Source: Sapria himalayana
Taxonomy: Eukaryota > Streptophyta > Magnoliopsida > Malpighiales > Rafflesiaceae
DNA: 64,000 bases
Direction of reading: 5' to 3'
NCBI GenBank assembly: GCA_029783825.1
Contig: JAREIK010009557.1
Span: forward strand, 1-64,000
The translations under genes and the position numbers were made by a program. The notes beneath the pieces are model-generated. The model made no database searches. It worked only from the letters and a program-made list of their open reading frames with translations, and was not told the origin of the DNA. Below are positions 36,301 through 48,079 of the stretch, piece by piece; position 1 is the stretch's first letter, and the number at the start of each line of letters is the position of its first letter.

Positions 36301-39300
36301 AGAATTTCGTCCCGAGATTCCCACAATTACACCTTTACACTTATTAACATATTGTAAAGTTAAATAATTTTTTTAAATTACTAAAATACATATCTTAATT
36401 TTCAAATAAAAAAGGATAAGCAACACGCATCGTGTCTTGACATTCTCAGGTTGCTTCTTCTATTTCATGATGCTTTCGTATTACTTTTACTAGTCTCACA
36501 GTTTTGCATCGCAAAACTTGATCTTGACTATCAATGATTCGCACTAGTATTTCTTTAAACGTTCCATCTGCGCCAATAACTAGTTCTCCCCAATCCATTA
36601 CATGAGTTGGATCATGAATATATTTTCTAAGCATAGAAACGTGAAATATCTCGTGAACACCAGATAAATATGGCGGTAAAGCCAATCAATAAGCAACAAA
36701 CCCAACCTTCTCGAGTATTTCGAACGACCCAATATATCTTGGTGATAAATTTCCATGCTTGCCAAATATGATTACTCTCCTTTTGGTATCACTTTCAAGA
36801 AAACATGATCTCCCGCTTCAAATTCTAGGGATCGTTTTCGTTTATCAGCATAACTTTTCTATCGACTTTGTGCTATAAGAAGACGTTGTTGTATCAAAAC
36901 TACTTTCTCTAAGGTATCTCTAATCACATCTGGACCCGTGATGGATCAGTCTCGCACCTCAGCCCAACAAACTAGAGATCGATATAGCCTTCCATACAAT
37001 GCTTCATATGGTGCCATGTGGATACTTGCATGATAACTATTGTTATAGGCACACTCGACCAAAGGAAGATGTTCTTCCCATCTACCCTTGAAATCTAGAC
37101 AACATGCTCGCAACATATCTTCCAAAACTTATATGGTCTTTTTGATTAACCGTGAGTTTGTGGATGGAAAGCAGTGCTCATTATCAACTGTGTTCCCATT
37201 GCTTTCTGAAAACTCTTCCAAAAATGAACCATAAATCATGGATCTCTATCCGATACAATAGATACTGGCACTCCATGTAATCGGACAATTTCTCATATGT
37301 ATAAACTACACAATTCCTCGTGTGTGAAGGTCATTCACATTACTAAAAAATGTGCGGACTTTGTAAGCCAGTCCACAATTACCGATACAGCATCATGTTT
37401 TCATGATGTGCGTGGCAAGTGAGTCACATTATCCATTGTGATATGTTTTCATTTCCACTCTATTACCTCCAAAGGCTGGAGTAATCCTACTGGCCTCTGA
37501 TGCTCAGCCATTATCTGCTGACACGTGAGGCATCGTCGAATAATTTCCCCAATATGTCTCTTCATCCCATTCCTATAATATTGGCGACGAAGATCATTAT
37601 ATATTTTTGTGCCACCTGGATGTACTGTAAAATAAGAATAGTGAAATTCTTTAAGAATCTCCTCTCTCAATTCCACTATCTGGGGAACCACAATCCGTCC
37701 CCTAAATCAAAGACTACCATCCATATGAATAGCCCAACCTTCATCGCACGTACTAGTCTCTACTCGGTTCTTTATAGATATTATTTCTGCATCTTTTTTC
37801 TACATCTCAATTACCTTATTTAATAGTGAAGATATCGCTACTAAACTTCCGATAACACCCTGATTTCAACTGTTATATTGTAAGCTGAATCATCCAACAA
37901 TTTCGAGCATATCCCATTCCCACGAAGCTATACTAGCTAGTGCACCTCGTGACTTTCGACTAAGTGCATCAGCCACCACATTTGCCTTACCTGTATCTGA
38001 TACAAAGTAAAATTATAGTCTTCCAGATACTCCATCCATCGACGTTGTCTCATGTTTAGATCTCTTTGTGTAAAGATATATTTCAGACTTTTATGATTTG
38101 AATATACCTCAAATTTCTCTCCATACAAAAAGTGGCACCATATTTTTAAAGCAAAGACTAAAGCCGCCAATTCTATATCATGTGTGAAATAATTTCTCTA
38201 ATGATTCTTTAACTATCTTGAACCATAAGCTACCATTCTTCCAGATTACATCAGAACACATCCCAATCCATCTTTCGAGGCATCACAATACATTGTATAT
38301 TTCTGCCCCCTATCCGGAATTATCAGAATAGGCACTGAAGTAAGCTTCCTTTTTAATTTTTGGAATGCATTTTCACATGAATTAGTCAACTCATACTTGA
38401 CTTCTTTCCTGGTCAATCTAGTCATTGGAGCAGCTAACCGTGAAAAATTCTCAATAAACCTTATGTAATACCCAGCCAATCCCAAAAAACTACGTATTTC
38501 AAAAACTAACTTTGGCCTCTCCCAACTCATGACTACCCTAACTTTTTTAGGGTCCACTGAGACACCTGTAGCTGACACTACATGTCCCAGAAATTTTAAT
38601 TCTATCAACCAAAAGTCACATTTACCAAACTTGGCATGCAACTTATGTTCTCTCAAGGTTTGGAGAACAATATGTAAATGATTCTCATGCTCTCTTTCGG
38701 ACTGAGAATAAATCAAAATATCATCCACAAAAATCACAATAAAATAATCTAAATAGGACTGAAATATTCTATGCATAAGATCCTTGAATGCTGCTAGCAC
38801 ATTCGTTAATCCGAAAGGCATTACTGTAAACTCAAAATACCCATACCGTGTTCTAAATGCTGTCTTAGGGATGTCGACCTCCTTAACTCGCAACTTGTGA
38901 TATCCAGTACGAAGATCTATCTTGGAAAAAACATGTGCCCCTTTTAACTAGTCAAATAAATCATCAATCCTTAGTAATGAAAATTGATTCTTTATCATAA
39001 CCCTATTCAACTGTCGATAATCAATGCACATTCGAAGGTTTTATCCTTTTTCTTTGCAAATAAAACCGGAGCACCCCAAGGTGAAGTACTGGGTCTAATA
39101 AAACCATTGTCCAACAAACTTGTATCTGGACCTTGAGTTTTTGTAATTCAATCGGTTCCATCCTATGTGAAGTCATAGAAATAGGTGATGTACCAGGATG
39201 TAACTCAATACAAAAATCTATATTCCTGTGCAGGGGTAGTCCTGGTAATTCATAATGAAAAAAATTCTCATAATCACAAACTATCCAAGGAAGATTCATA

Positions 39301-39800
39301 TTCAATGTCCCTTCTTCTACTACAGTGAGACATGCTAGCCAACCCATAAGTTATCCATGCCATTTAGAATCATACGTAATATGGGATAAAACATCAAACT
39401 TGTCCCCCTAAAATATAACACATATATCATCGTGTGTATGAATAATAATTTTTCTACGATCATAATCAATAATGACCCGATGTGCTGTTAATCAGTCCAT
39501 GCCAAGAATTACATTAAAATCCAACATGTCCATGACTCTAAGATCTGCCATGAATATTATCCCTGAGATTTCTAACTAACAATCTCGGTATATCACACTA
39601 ATTTTCACCCTATACCCCAAAGGAGAAGTCACATGCAATAACTTGTCCAAGTTTTTAGCTCTTAATCCCTATTCTTTCACACATGATGTAGAAATAAATG
39701 AATGTGATGCACTAGAATCAAATAGAACTCTTGCCCATAAATGAAAAAGCAAGAAAGTACCTTATACTACTGACTGATCTATCCTTTCTATCTGTGGTGT
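36288..39800 (-). pseudogene. Ty3/gypsy pol: protease, RT, RNase H, integrase, broken
   Basis: Minus strand. Protease (39800-39480) has FDSSASHSFI, so the active-site D-S-G reads D-S-S (codons at 39711-39719), and ILGMDWL is retained. Reverse transcriptase (38893-38330) has [16 protein letters not shown] (intact YxDD-type box near 38720) and [11 protein letters not shown]. RNase H spans 38330-37937 ([35 protein letters not shown]). The integrase H2C2 zinc part (37691-37449) ends CLTCQQ; in the integrase core (37440-36960) SDRDP is kept but the third catalytic residue lies in a broken motif (THG-stop-SKR near 37150, usually with E before R). The C-terminal tail (36685-36440) has GVHEIFHVSMLRKY and LVKV-HEIEEAT followed by a TGA. 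Many stops separate these pieces. Confidence 0.92.
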
Positions 39801-39959
39801 AATTGCATAGACACGCCATTGGGTCCTTAAAGTTTTGGTCTGTGAGCTCTCGCCTCGACCTCGACCCATGCCTTAGCCTTCCTGATATGCTTGTGAAGTA
39901 GGAGATATTTGTTGAGTACCCCTAGATTGTAGCCAATTCATTGGACCCGTACTAGAGAA

Positions 39960-40700
39960 AGGAGGAATAAACCATGTTTTTATATTTCCCATGGATGTCT
40001 GAGACTGTGATGTCTCATAATCCTGGAATTCCTGCTTTCGTGGACATTATCATTTCCAATGTCCAGGCTGATGACATAAAAAACAAGTTTTTTGTCTAAT
40101 TGGGCTAGAATTTCTAGTATGGCTTTGGCCTTGATTATCACGACCTTGTCCATAAAATTTTTGTGGGATAAAAGATCTTTGCCACTTTCCAGAAAAATGT
40201 TGATTCTCTTTTCTTTTTCCAACAGAACTTCCACTCATTTCCCGAATATTTCATGCATCCTCAACCTTCCGCTCGATGGCTAAAGCTGTCTTAACCATCG
40301 AATCCATATATTGGATAAGAAATCTCACAATCTTGCCTCGGATGACCAATTTTAATCCATCTTCAAATTTTCAAACCTTAGCCACATTAGTAGCCACATA
40401 ATCATTCCCAAAGCGTGCCTACTCGATGAATTTGACCACATAGTCCTACACCGTCATATTTCCTTGTCTAAGTTCAAGGAATTCTCGTGCCTTGGCATGT
40501 CTAGCTGAAGTCGAAAAATATTTTTCCATAAATAATTCTTTGAAAACTTCCCATGTCATTGCCTCTATATTCTTCGAGACCTTGATCCAATCCCACCAAA
40601 TTTGTGACTCACCCTCTAGCTGAGATGCTGCTAGGCGGATCTTGGTAACATTGGAAGTGATTTCCATTGCATCCAAGATTTTATCCACTTATCGAAACCA
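39960..40700 (-). pseudogene. Ty3/gypsy gag with zinc knuckle, broken
   Basis: The minus-strand segment 40688-40446 matches the retrotransposon gag domain (IRLAASQLEGESQIWWDW, then WEVFKELFMEKYFS and ELRQGNMTV). Downstream (40238-39980) is a knuckle CFLCHQPGHWK--C of CX2CX4HX4C spacing, but two consecutive stop codons (TGA TAA, near 40055) fall inside it. The start at 40688 may not be the original one; sequence continues upstream to ~40920. Confidence 0.82.
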
Positions 40701-41162
40701 ATGATCTTTTGCCATCGGGTCTCCTCCCCCCATAAATATTGGAGGATGATGTGCCTTGAACTTTAGGAGGTTACTTGATCCTACTTGACCTCCAATTGTA
40801 CTAATTTGTGCAACCCTTGCATTAGCAACACCCACAAGCTCTATCAAAGCCTACTGATCAAAAAAGGCTGGGGATTGATCCTGATTTCGTGGACGTCGCC
40901 GGTGTCCTCATTGTCTACTTTCCATCTACATATGTCAAATAATAATAAAAGAATCATATTTATTTTTTATTATTAGTGCACATACCACTAATAATAGTCT
41001 TTTCATTTTGAGAATATTATTTCATTTTCTAAACCACTAAGGTTATGTTTCTTTACGCTAGTGTTTTTTCCCTCGAGTATTCGATATTTATATATCTAAT
41101 CTTTCCTACCACATGATGAAACTTTTACCAATTTATGGGTTATAGGTAACCGTATACTTAAC

Positions 41163-41176
41163 CTTTGATACCAAGT
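41163..41176 (-). other. Primer binding site, initiator tRNA-Met type
   Basis: Minus strand TTGGTATCAAAGG, two bases after the end of the 5' LTR, differs at two positions from the usual TGGTATCAGAGC of plant LTR elements. It marks 41177-42764 as the 5' LTR. Confidence 0.75.
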
Positions 41177-41638
41177 TGTGACACCCCATTTTTCTGAGGG
41201 TCTCATTCATTCCAACACAAAATATAATGTGCAATAAAATAAAAATTTCTCAAATGTACAGTACATTTTTTTCCTTTTACATTTTATTTGCTCAATGGAA
41301 GAAAGAAAACACCCAACATATTATTTAAGCCACAACCGGCTTTCCTTCACATGTGCGATCCCGTATGTGGATCTGTCATCTGTCCCTGACCCATACCTGA
41401 AAAGGGGTCCCACAACGAAGTGAGCAAGGCTCAGTAGGGTAAACTTTTTTAGAGTTACTCCCTACCTAAGTGCATGTAAAATGTTATGAATATACCTCAA
41501 CACCCATTCAAGTACAATATTTATATGAATGCAATTATGGATGAAATGTTTATATGCTCATATTCCTGAGTCTCAATGACTACCTCACACATGCCTAAGC
41601 CAAGTGTGATATATTATATCTCAGGATATACATATGTA

Positions 41639-41669
<31 letters not shown>

Positions 41670-41846
41670 CTCTATAGAAATATTTATTTTCTTGGAATTA
41701 TTCCGAAAAATATGGACCTCCTCCGAAAAACATATCGGACATTTATCTGAATAAAATATAATTTTCATGGATTTACTCCGAGAAATAAACACCGCCATAA
41801 CTCTGCTGGACGTTGTCCCAATTCGAGCTTGCTAAATACAATCAAT

Positions 41847-41888
<42 letters not shown>

Positions 41889-42764
41889 TGCACCCACCCA
41901 TGTATATGGAATGTTCCCATGCATATGAAATGTAATTATGTCATTTCCAATTTAACCCATGTTTCAGGCATAATTATAACAATTCAAATCCAATTCGTCT
42001 TGCACTAACAATTTCTAACAAAATATCAAAACTTTTCACCAATTAATTACTTCTAATATATTTTCCAAAAATTTGACTTGAAATATAAAACATGATCATT
42101 TCAGACCATTAAATAGAAAGAAATTCTGATAAGAGAAAACCGCTATCTTCCAGAAAATTTCACCGAAACTTTTTAAATTTTATATCAGTGTGAAGATCTC
42201 GTCGTGTAGAGTAACTTTAGTTCTTAGACTATATTTTTCCAATTCCAAAATAATCCATTATGATTGATTGAAAGTTAAATAATTTTTTTCTCTATACTTT
42301 CTCTCTCTCACTCAAGCTCCAAATTTTTTTCAGTTTTTCCCATTTTTTCGGATTCTTGACATTTTTCTTTATATATATATATATATGTATTCATTTATTA
42401 TTATTAAGTAATAATATAATTAATTTTTGTAACACCTATACAGCCGGTGGACCGTCAGCGCAGGCACTGCCACGTGTGGATGATGTGGCATGGTATTTCG
42501 GTTACAAGAAATTTTTTTTTTTCATAAATATTCTAATAATTATTAAATAAATAAAAATATAACTAAATTTTGACTTTCTCAATATTTAATGAAATTTGAC
42601 AACGTAGCTATATTTTCCAAGACGAATTCAATAATGACATCCATTTTATCAATATAGCCCTAAAATTTTCAGGTTATTTTCTTTTATTGCAAAATTACCA
42701 TTTTGCCCATTTTTTCCAGAAATCAAATTGTGTTAGCTATTTATTTTTTTTTTAGGATTTCACA
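41177..42764 (-). repeat. 5' LTR of the Ty3/gypsy element (1588 bp)
   Basis: Partner of 34608-36285. It lacks the 50-bp segment, and has (TA)n at 41646-41668 and 41853-41887. Its GC-rich U3 block (about 42435-42492) retains a CACGTG core (GCCACGTGTGG), which is CATGTG in the other LTR. A TATA-rich run at 42370-42390 lies downstream in transcription sense. Confidence 0.93.
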
Positions 42765-43325
42765 CTTATTGTTCTTATTCTTTTTATTCTTCTTATTCTT
42801 CTTATTATTCTTTTCTTTTATCCTTTTATTCTTTTATTCTTTTATTCTTTTTATTCTTCTTATTCTTCTTATACTTATTATTGTTAATATTATTATTATT
42901 ATTATTATTATTCTTATTCTTCTCATTCTTTTAATTCTTCTTATTCTTCTTATTCTTCTTATTCTTCTTATTCTTCTTATTATCCTACTTTTTTTATTAT
43001 TATACTTAATTTTCTTATTCTTTTTATTCTTTTTATTTTTCTTTCTCTTCTTTTCTACTAATTTTTTTAATTCTTTTAATTCTTTTAATTCTTTTAATTC
43101 TTCTTAATCTTCTTATTCTTTTTATTCTTCGTATGCTTCTTATTGTTCTTATTCTTCTTATTCTTATTATTCTTATTATTCTTGTTATTCTTCTTATTAT
43201 TCAATTTCTTCTTCATATTCTTAATCTTTATTTTCTACTTATTCTTCTTATTCTTTTTCTTCTTATTATTTTTCATATTATTCTTATTCTTTTTATTCTT
43301 TTTTACTTCTTATTCTTCTATTTTT
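42765..43325. repeat. (TTCTTATTC)n array 5, right part, tail of LINE C
   Basis: Continues array 5 beyond the LTR element, beginning with the duplicated CTTAT, and ends in five T at the LINE C 3' end. Confidence 0.9.
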
Positions 43326-44780
43326 AAGGTTTTATTTTATTAATATAACCCTCTCTTTTGGCGTAGGAATACCTTTTTTACTATCTAGTTAATTCTACGC
43401 TTTCCCCATTTACAATCGTACCCATCCACTAAGCTAGAAACAAGTTTGGCTTTATCTAACTAGAAAAAGTTTTTATTTGTTACAGACTTTCTCTTTATTC
43501 TGCCTATTCTTTGATTAAGACTGTTACCATACCCATATTGTATTTGCTATATAAATCCTTTCAGCCTCTATTTTGGAGTTTCTTTTATCTTAAAACTACT
43601 CCTTCCTCATCCTCCATCTATCTTTAAAATTTCCCCTCTAATTCAGTTTATACATGCTAAATAGCAAGATAAGAAACCACCCTAATCAATTTACTAAACC
43701 CTACCAATTCTCCTAGTGATCTGCCTGACTACCTTGTCAATCTCTCTTCCTTAAAACCTCCTACCTGCAAAATAGAAAACTACAAACATATCCATGCCAC
43801 AACCATTTATCCTACCTATTACCCCTTCTATTCATTTACAATTGTCCAATACAAACAAATATTCTATATCACTAAAACATTTGGCTTTTCTTCTAATATC
43901 CATGCTCCACTATGTTGATATGTTGCAATCACATCATTTGTCGCTCCTCCCACCATCATCCTTTCTCCATCAGAATTACCTTGCCTCCAGATTTGTATCC
44001 ACTATCTTCTGCCTTTTCTGTAAAAGAAATATACATATATCCACTATCTATTATTTCAAATGCCGAATTGCAACATTCGCATCTTGAAGCCAATGCTATG
44101 TTTTTAACTATATCCTTTCATCTACCAGCAAAGCCTTTTTTACTGCTTTCCACATAAATATTTTTATTTTATTTGCATTATCACCCTCTCAGACCCATTT
44201 ATACAATTATTGTGTTTGTCTGCTATTTCTCACTAAGTCTTTAGCAATTTTGAGTGTGAATATTCCTTGAGGGTTAATATCCATTTCCAACCACTCTTAC
44301 TTTGTTTCGAGTAAGATTCTACTATATGTCGTTGTTTAAAAATTTGTTTTCATGTCTTCGATGTCTTCCTTGTAACTCTAAATTCATTATTACCTAGGGC
44401 ATATTTATTCTTCTTGAATTCCTCCTAGATACTTTATTATCTTTAAGTCTCCACCAATTTTTGCATGCCCAGGCTCTGAACATGTCCTTTAGACTGGTAA
44501 TGCCCAAGCCTTCCTCTTCCTTAGGATAGCATACTTCTTCCCATTTTATCTAGTGTGCCTTAGGTTTGCCATTCCTTTTTCCCCATAGAAAATTTGACAC
44601 ATCTTTTTATAATGTTCTTATAACCTTTTTTTGGTAGATGAATAGCCATTAGTATGTGTATTAGAAAACTTGGAAGTTGAGTCATGCCATTGTTTTTCCC
44701 ACCTCTACCCTAGATATCAAACTTGTGCTCTCCCTTCTACTTCGAAAGGATGAGAAAAAGACCCCCACCCCGGAGCAACC
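43326..44780 (-). mobile_element. LINE C: 5'-truncated LINE with ORF2 C-terminal remnant
   Basis: The plus-strand start has the family end (ATTAATATAACCCTCT, CTTTTGGCGTAGGAATACC). Around 44230-44700 the minus strand encodes the end of RT and the start of the zf-RVT region (VCYPKEEEGLGITSLKDMFRAWACKNWWRLKD), parallel to 26390-26900 of LINE A. Stops are frequent. The 5' end falls near 44780, where CACTA subterminal motifs begin; the exact joint is not clear. Confidence 0.8.
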
Positions 44781-45153
44781 CAATTTCTATCTTCAACATA
44801 ATTAGTCACTAAATTTGTCGCTAGTTTCAATGATATAATTGACTAGAGAAATACCATCACAAATTTCATCGCTAAATTCCTAGTTTAATTAGATAGGGAA
44901 ATGTCATCGCTAAATTAGTCACTAAATTCCCGGTTTAATTAGCTAGAAAAATTCCGTCGCTAAATTTTACGCTTTACTTAACAAGGAATTTACAAAAATA
45001 TTTCATTGCTAATACGACACTAATCCATTGCAAAATTTTATTTCAAAGTAAAATTAGAAATCCATTAATATTCCTTAGCTAATCCCTTGCAATTTAGCTA
45101 GTGATTGATCCTGAGCAAAATTTCCCAAGCTAAATAAAAATTTTCTTTAAGTG
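44781..45153 (+). mobile_element. CACTA right-end fragment
   Basis: Subterminal repeats of ~64 bp with motifs CGCTAAATT, TTAGTCACTAAATT and AATTAGCTAG, ending in TTTTCTTTAAGTG (45141-45153), two mismatches from the family end TTTTCTTGTAGTG. The interior of this element is absent, replaced on the left by LINE C. Confidence 0.7.
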
Positions 45154-46609
45154 ATTGAATAAAAAGAAAATATAAAAATAAGAAGAATAAGAAAAATAAG
45201 AGAAATAAGAAGAAATAAAGAATAAGAATAATAATAATAATAATAAGTAGAATATTAAGAATAAGAAGAATAAGAAGAATACATAGAATAAGAAGAATAA
45301 GAAGAATAAAAAAAATAAAAAAAAATAAGAAGAATAAGAAGAATAAAAAGAATAAGAAGAATAAGAAGAATAACAAGAATAAGAAAAATAAGTAGAATAA
45401 AAATAATAATAATAATAATAATAACAAGAATAAGAAGAATGAGTAAAATAAGAAAAATAAAATAAGAATAAGAATAATAATAATAATATAAAGAATAACA
45501 AGAATTAGCATGAAATAGAAGAATAAAAAAAAATAAGAGAATCAGATGAATAAGTATAATAAGAAGAATAAGAAGAATAAGTATAATAAGGAGAATAAGA
45601 AGATTATGTATAATAGGAAGAATAAGAAGAAAAATAATAATATTAAAAATAAGAAAAATGAGAAGAATAATAAGAATAAGAAGAATAAGAAGTATAAGAA
45701 GAATATGAAGAATAATAATAAATAGAAGAATAAGAATAATAAAAATAATAAGAAGATAAAATAAATAAGAAGAATAAGTAAAATAATAAGAATAATACGA
45801 ATATAAAAATAATAAGAATAAGAAGAATAATAAGAATAATAAGAATAAAAGAATAAAAAGAATAAGAAGAAAAAAAGAATAAGAAGAAAAAGAAGAATTA
45901 GACGAATTAGAAGAAAAGAAGACTAAAAAGAATAAGAAGAATTAGAAAAAATATAAAAATACGAAGAATAATAAGAATAAGAATATTAAGAAGAATCAGA
46001 AGAATAAGAAAAATTAGAAGAATATGAAGAATAATAATATAAAGAATAAAAATAATAAGAAGAATAAAAAGAATAAGATGAATAAGTAGAATAATAATAA
46101 TAATAATAAAATAAGAAGAATAAGAAAATTAAGAAGAATAATTAGAATAAGAAGAATAAGGAGAGCAAGGAGAATAAGGAGAATAAAGTGAATAAGAAGA
46201 ATAAGAAGAATATGCAGAATAAAAAGAATAATAAGAATATAAAGAATAATGAGAATAGGAAGAATAATTAAAATAAGAAGAATAAGAATAAAAAGAAGAA
46301 TAAGAATAAAAGAAGAATAAGAATAATAAAAATAATAAGAATGATAAAAAGAATATGAAGAATAAAAAGAAATAACATGAAAAATAAAAATAAGAAAATT
46401 AAGAAGAATATTTATAATAAAGAATATGAAGAATATGAAGAATAAGAAGAATAAGAAGAATAAGAAGAATAAGAAGAATAAGAAGAATAAGAAGAATAAG
46501 AAGAATAAGAAGAATAAGAAGAATAAGAAGAATAAGAAGAGTAAGAAGAATAAGATGAATAAGAATAATAAGAATAATAGGAAGAATAAGAACTATAAGA
46601 AAAATAAGA
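45154..46609. repeat. (GAATAAGAA)n array 6, opposite orientation
   Basis: 1.45 kb array whose plus strand reads GAATAAGAA, the reverse of all other arrays here. It is bounded by CACTA termini on both sides (45153 and 46610). A perfect block lies at about 46430-46545. No LINE 3' end is attached. Confidence 0.93.
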
Positions 46610-47540
46610 CACTACAACAAAATATTGATTTAGCTAGTGAATTTTAGCTAGGGATTAATCCCTAGCTAATTTTCTAGGGATTAGCTATTAAATAGCAAGG
46701 GATTGATGATATTTTTATCAAAAAAAATAGCAACGGATTAGCGACTGATTAGCGAGGAAATTTTTTTTGAAAATTCCTCTAAAGAAAAGCTGGGGATTTA
46801 GCTGGGGATTTATTGGCTGATCAGCAACAAAAAATTTTCGTAAATTCTGCTCAAGAAAATCATGGATTTTAGTGAGAGATTTAGCTATGGATTAGCGATC
46901 AAATATTTTTGTAACTGATCCTCAAGAAAAGATGGGATTTTAGCGATAGATATTGCGACTGAATATCCCCCGCTAATAAAGCCTGAAATTAGTGACAGAT
47001 TTAGCAACGGATTTTTCCTAGCTAATTTTTAGTGATGATATTAACGATGGAATTTTTCTTACTAATAAAATCATTGATTTAGTGATGGATTTATCAACGA
47101 ATTTTCCCTTGCTAATAAAATCCATGGTTTTGCGACAAATTTAGCGACGGACTTTCCCTTGCTAATAAAATCCTTGATTTAGCGATGGATTTTTCATTGC
47201 TAATAAATCAGTAATTTAACTATGGATTTAGGACGAATTTTTTCTAGCTAATAAAATTTATATTTTAGCTACGGATTTAGCGAGTGAATCTTTCTAGCTA
47301 ATAAAATCTATAAATTAGTGTTGGATTTAGCAAAGGAATTTCCGTAGAAAATAAAATTTTTAATTTTGCGATAGATTTAGGATGGAGTTTCCCTAGCTAA
47401 TAAAATTTGTAATTTAGCGATGAATTTAGCGACGTATTTTCTCAAGCTAATAAAATTCATTATATAGCAATGAATTTTCTCCAGCTTATAAAATTTGCAA
47501 TTTAGCTAATGATTTAGAGATGGTATTTCCTTAGCCAATA
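46610..47540 (+). mobile_element. CACTA left end with ~50-bp subterminal repeats
   Basis: The terminus CACTACAACAAAAT (46610-46623) is one base from the CACTACAAGAAAAT of copy 2, and the following ~100 bp (TTAGCTAG, AATCCCTAGCTAA, AGCAAGGGATTGATGAT) match 52616-52720. Then about eleven units of ~50 bp carry GCTAATAAAAT followed by ATTTAGCGAYGGATTT, with starts near 46972, 47061, 47111, 47161, 47199, 47247, 47297, 47347, 47397 and 47446. The matching right end is not visible before 52616, so the element is truncated or interrupted. Confidence 0.85.
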
Positions 47541-48079
47541 TTTAATTAAATAATTATTTATTATTATTTGTTTTAATATTTTATTTAATTTTGTTAATTA
47601 AATTTAGGCTATTGGTCTATAGATTAGCAATCCTTAAAATACACATTTTGCTCATAAAATCAAAAAAAATTATATTATAAATAATAAATTTAAAATATAT
47701 AAAATTACAAAAAAATTATATTAATGACTCAAATAACTATTTTTATAATGTATTAATTTTTTTAAAAATGATACGAAAATTTTTCTAAAATTTTTAATTA
47801 AGAAACTAAATAATTTAAATTAAAGTAACATTAAATAATTGATTCAATAAGTATAATAATTTTTTCGATAATTTAAAAATTAATTAACATACATTAAAAT
47901 TTCTAGTAATTTAAATGTAAATTAATTAATTGTATGATAAAATAGAAAATATTTTCAAAAATATCTGAATTGATGAATAAACTAGTAAAATCAATATTAT
48001 AAGTATTAAAAAAAATTTATGATTATAGAAAACTTTTTAAAAATAAATAATACAAATCTTAAAATATAATTAAAATATA
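47541..48079. other. AT-rich DNA, no gene
   Basis: Low-GC sequence (ATTATTTATTATTATTTG and similar) without open frames; probably internal to the CACTA element that starts at 46610. Confidence 0.4.

Larger units (their letters stand above)
34608..42764 (-). mobile_element. Ty3/gypsy LTR retrotransposon, complete but inactive
   Basis: Two LTRs (34608-36285 and 41177-42764) flank a gag-pol region read on the minus strand. The ends are TG..CA (on the minus strand TGTGAAATCC ... GGGGTGTCACA). A 5-bp target duplication CTTAT is present at 34603-34607 and 42765-42769, placing the insertion in a (TTCTTATTC)n array. Order in the minus direction: LTR, primer site, gag with CCHC knuckle, protease, reverse transcriptase, RNase H, integrase, polypurine tract, LTR. 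This PR-RT-RH-IN order defines Ty3/gypsy. Stops, shifts and lost catalytic residues are present throughout. Confidence 0.95.

Noticed and set aside
37500..37823. Plus-strand open frame in the Ty3/gypsy element
   Set aside because: Antisense of the integrase zinc-binding region.
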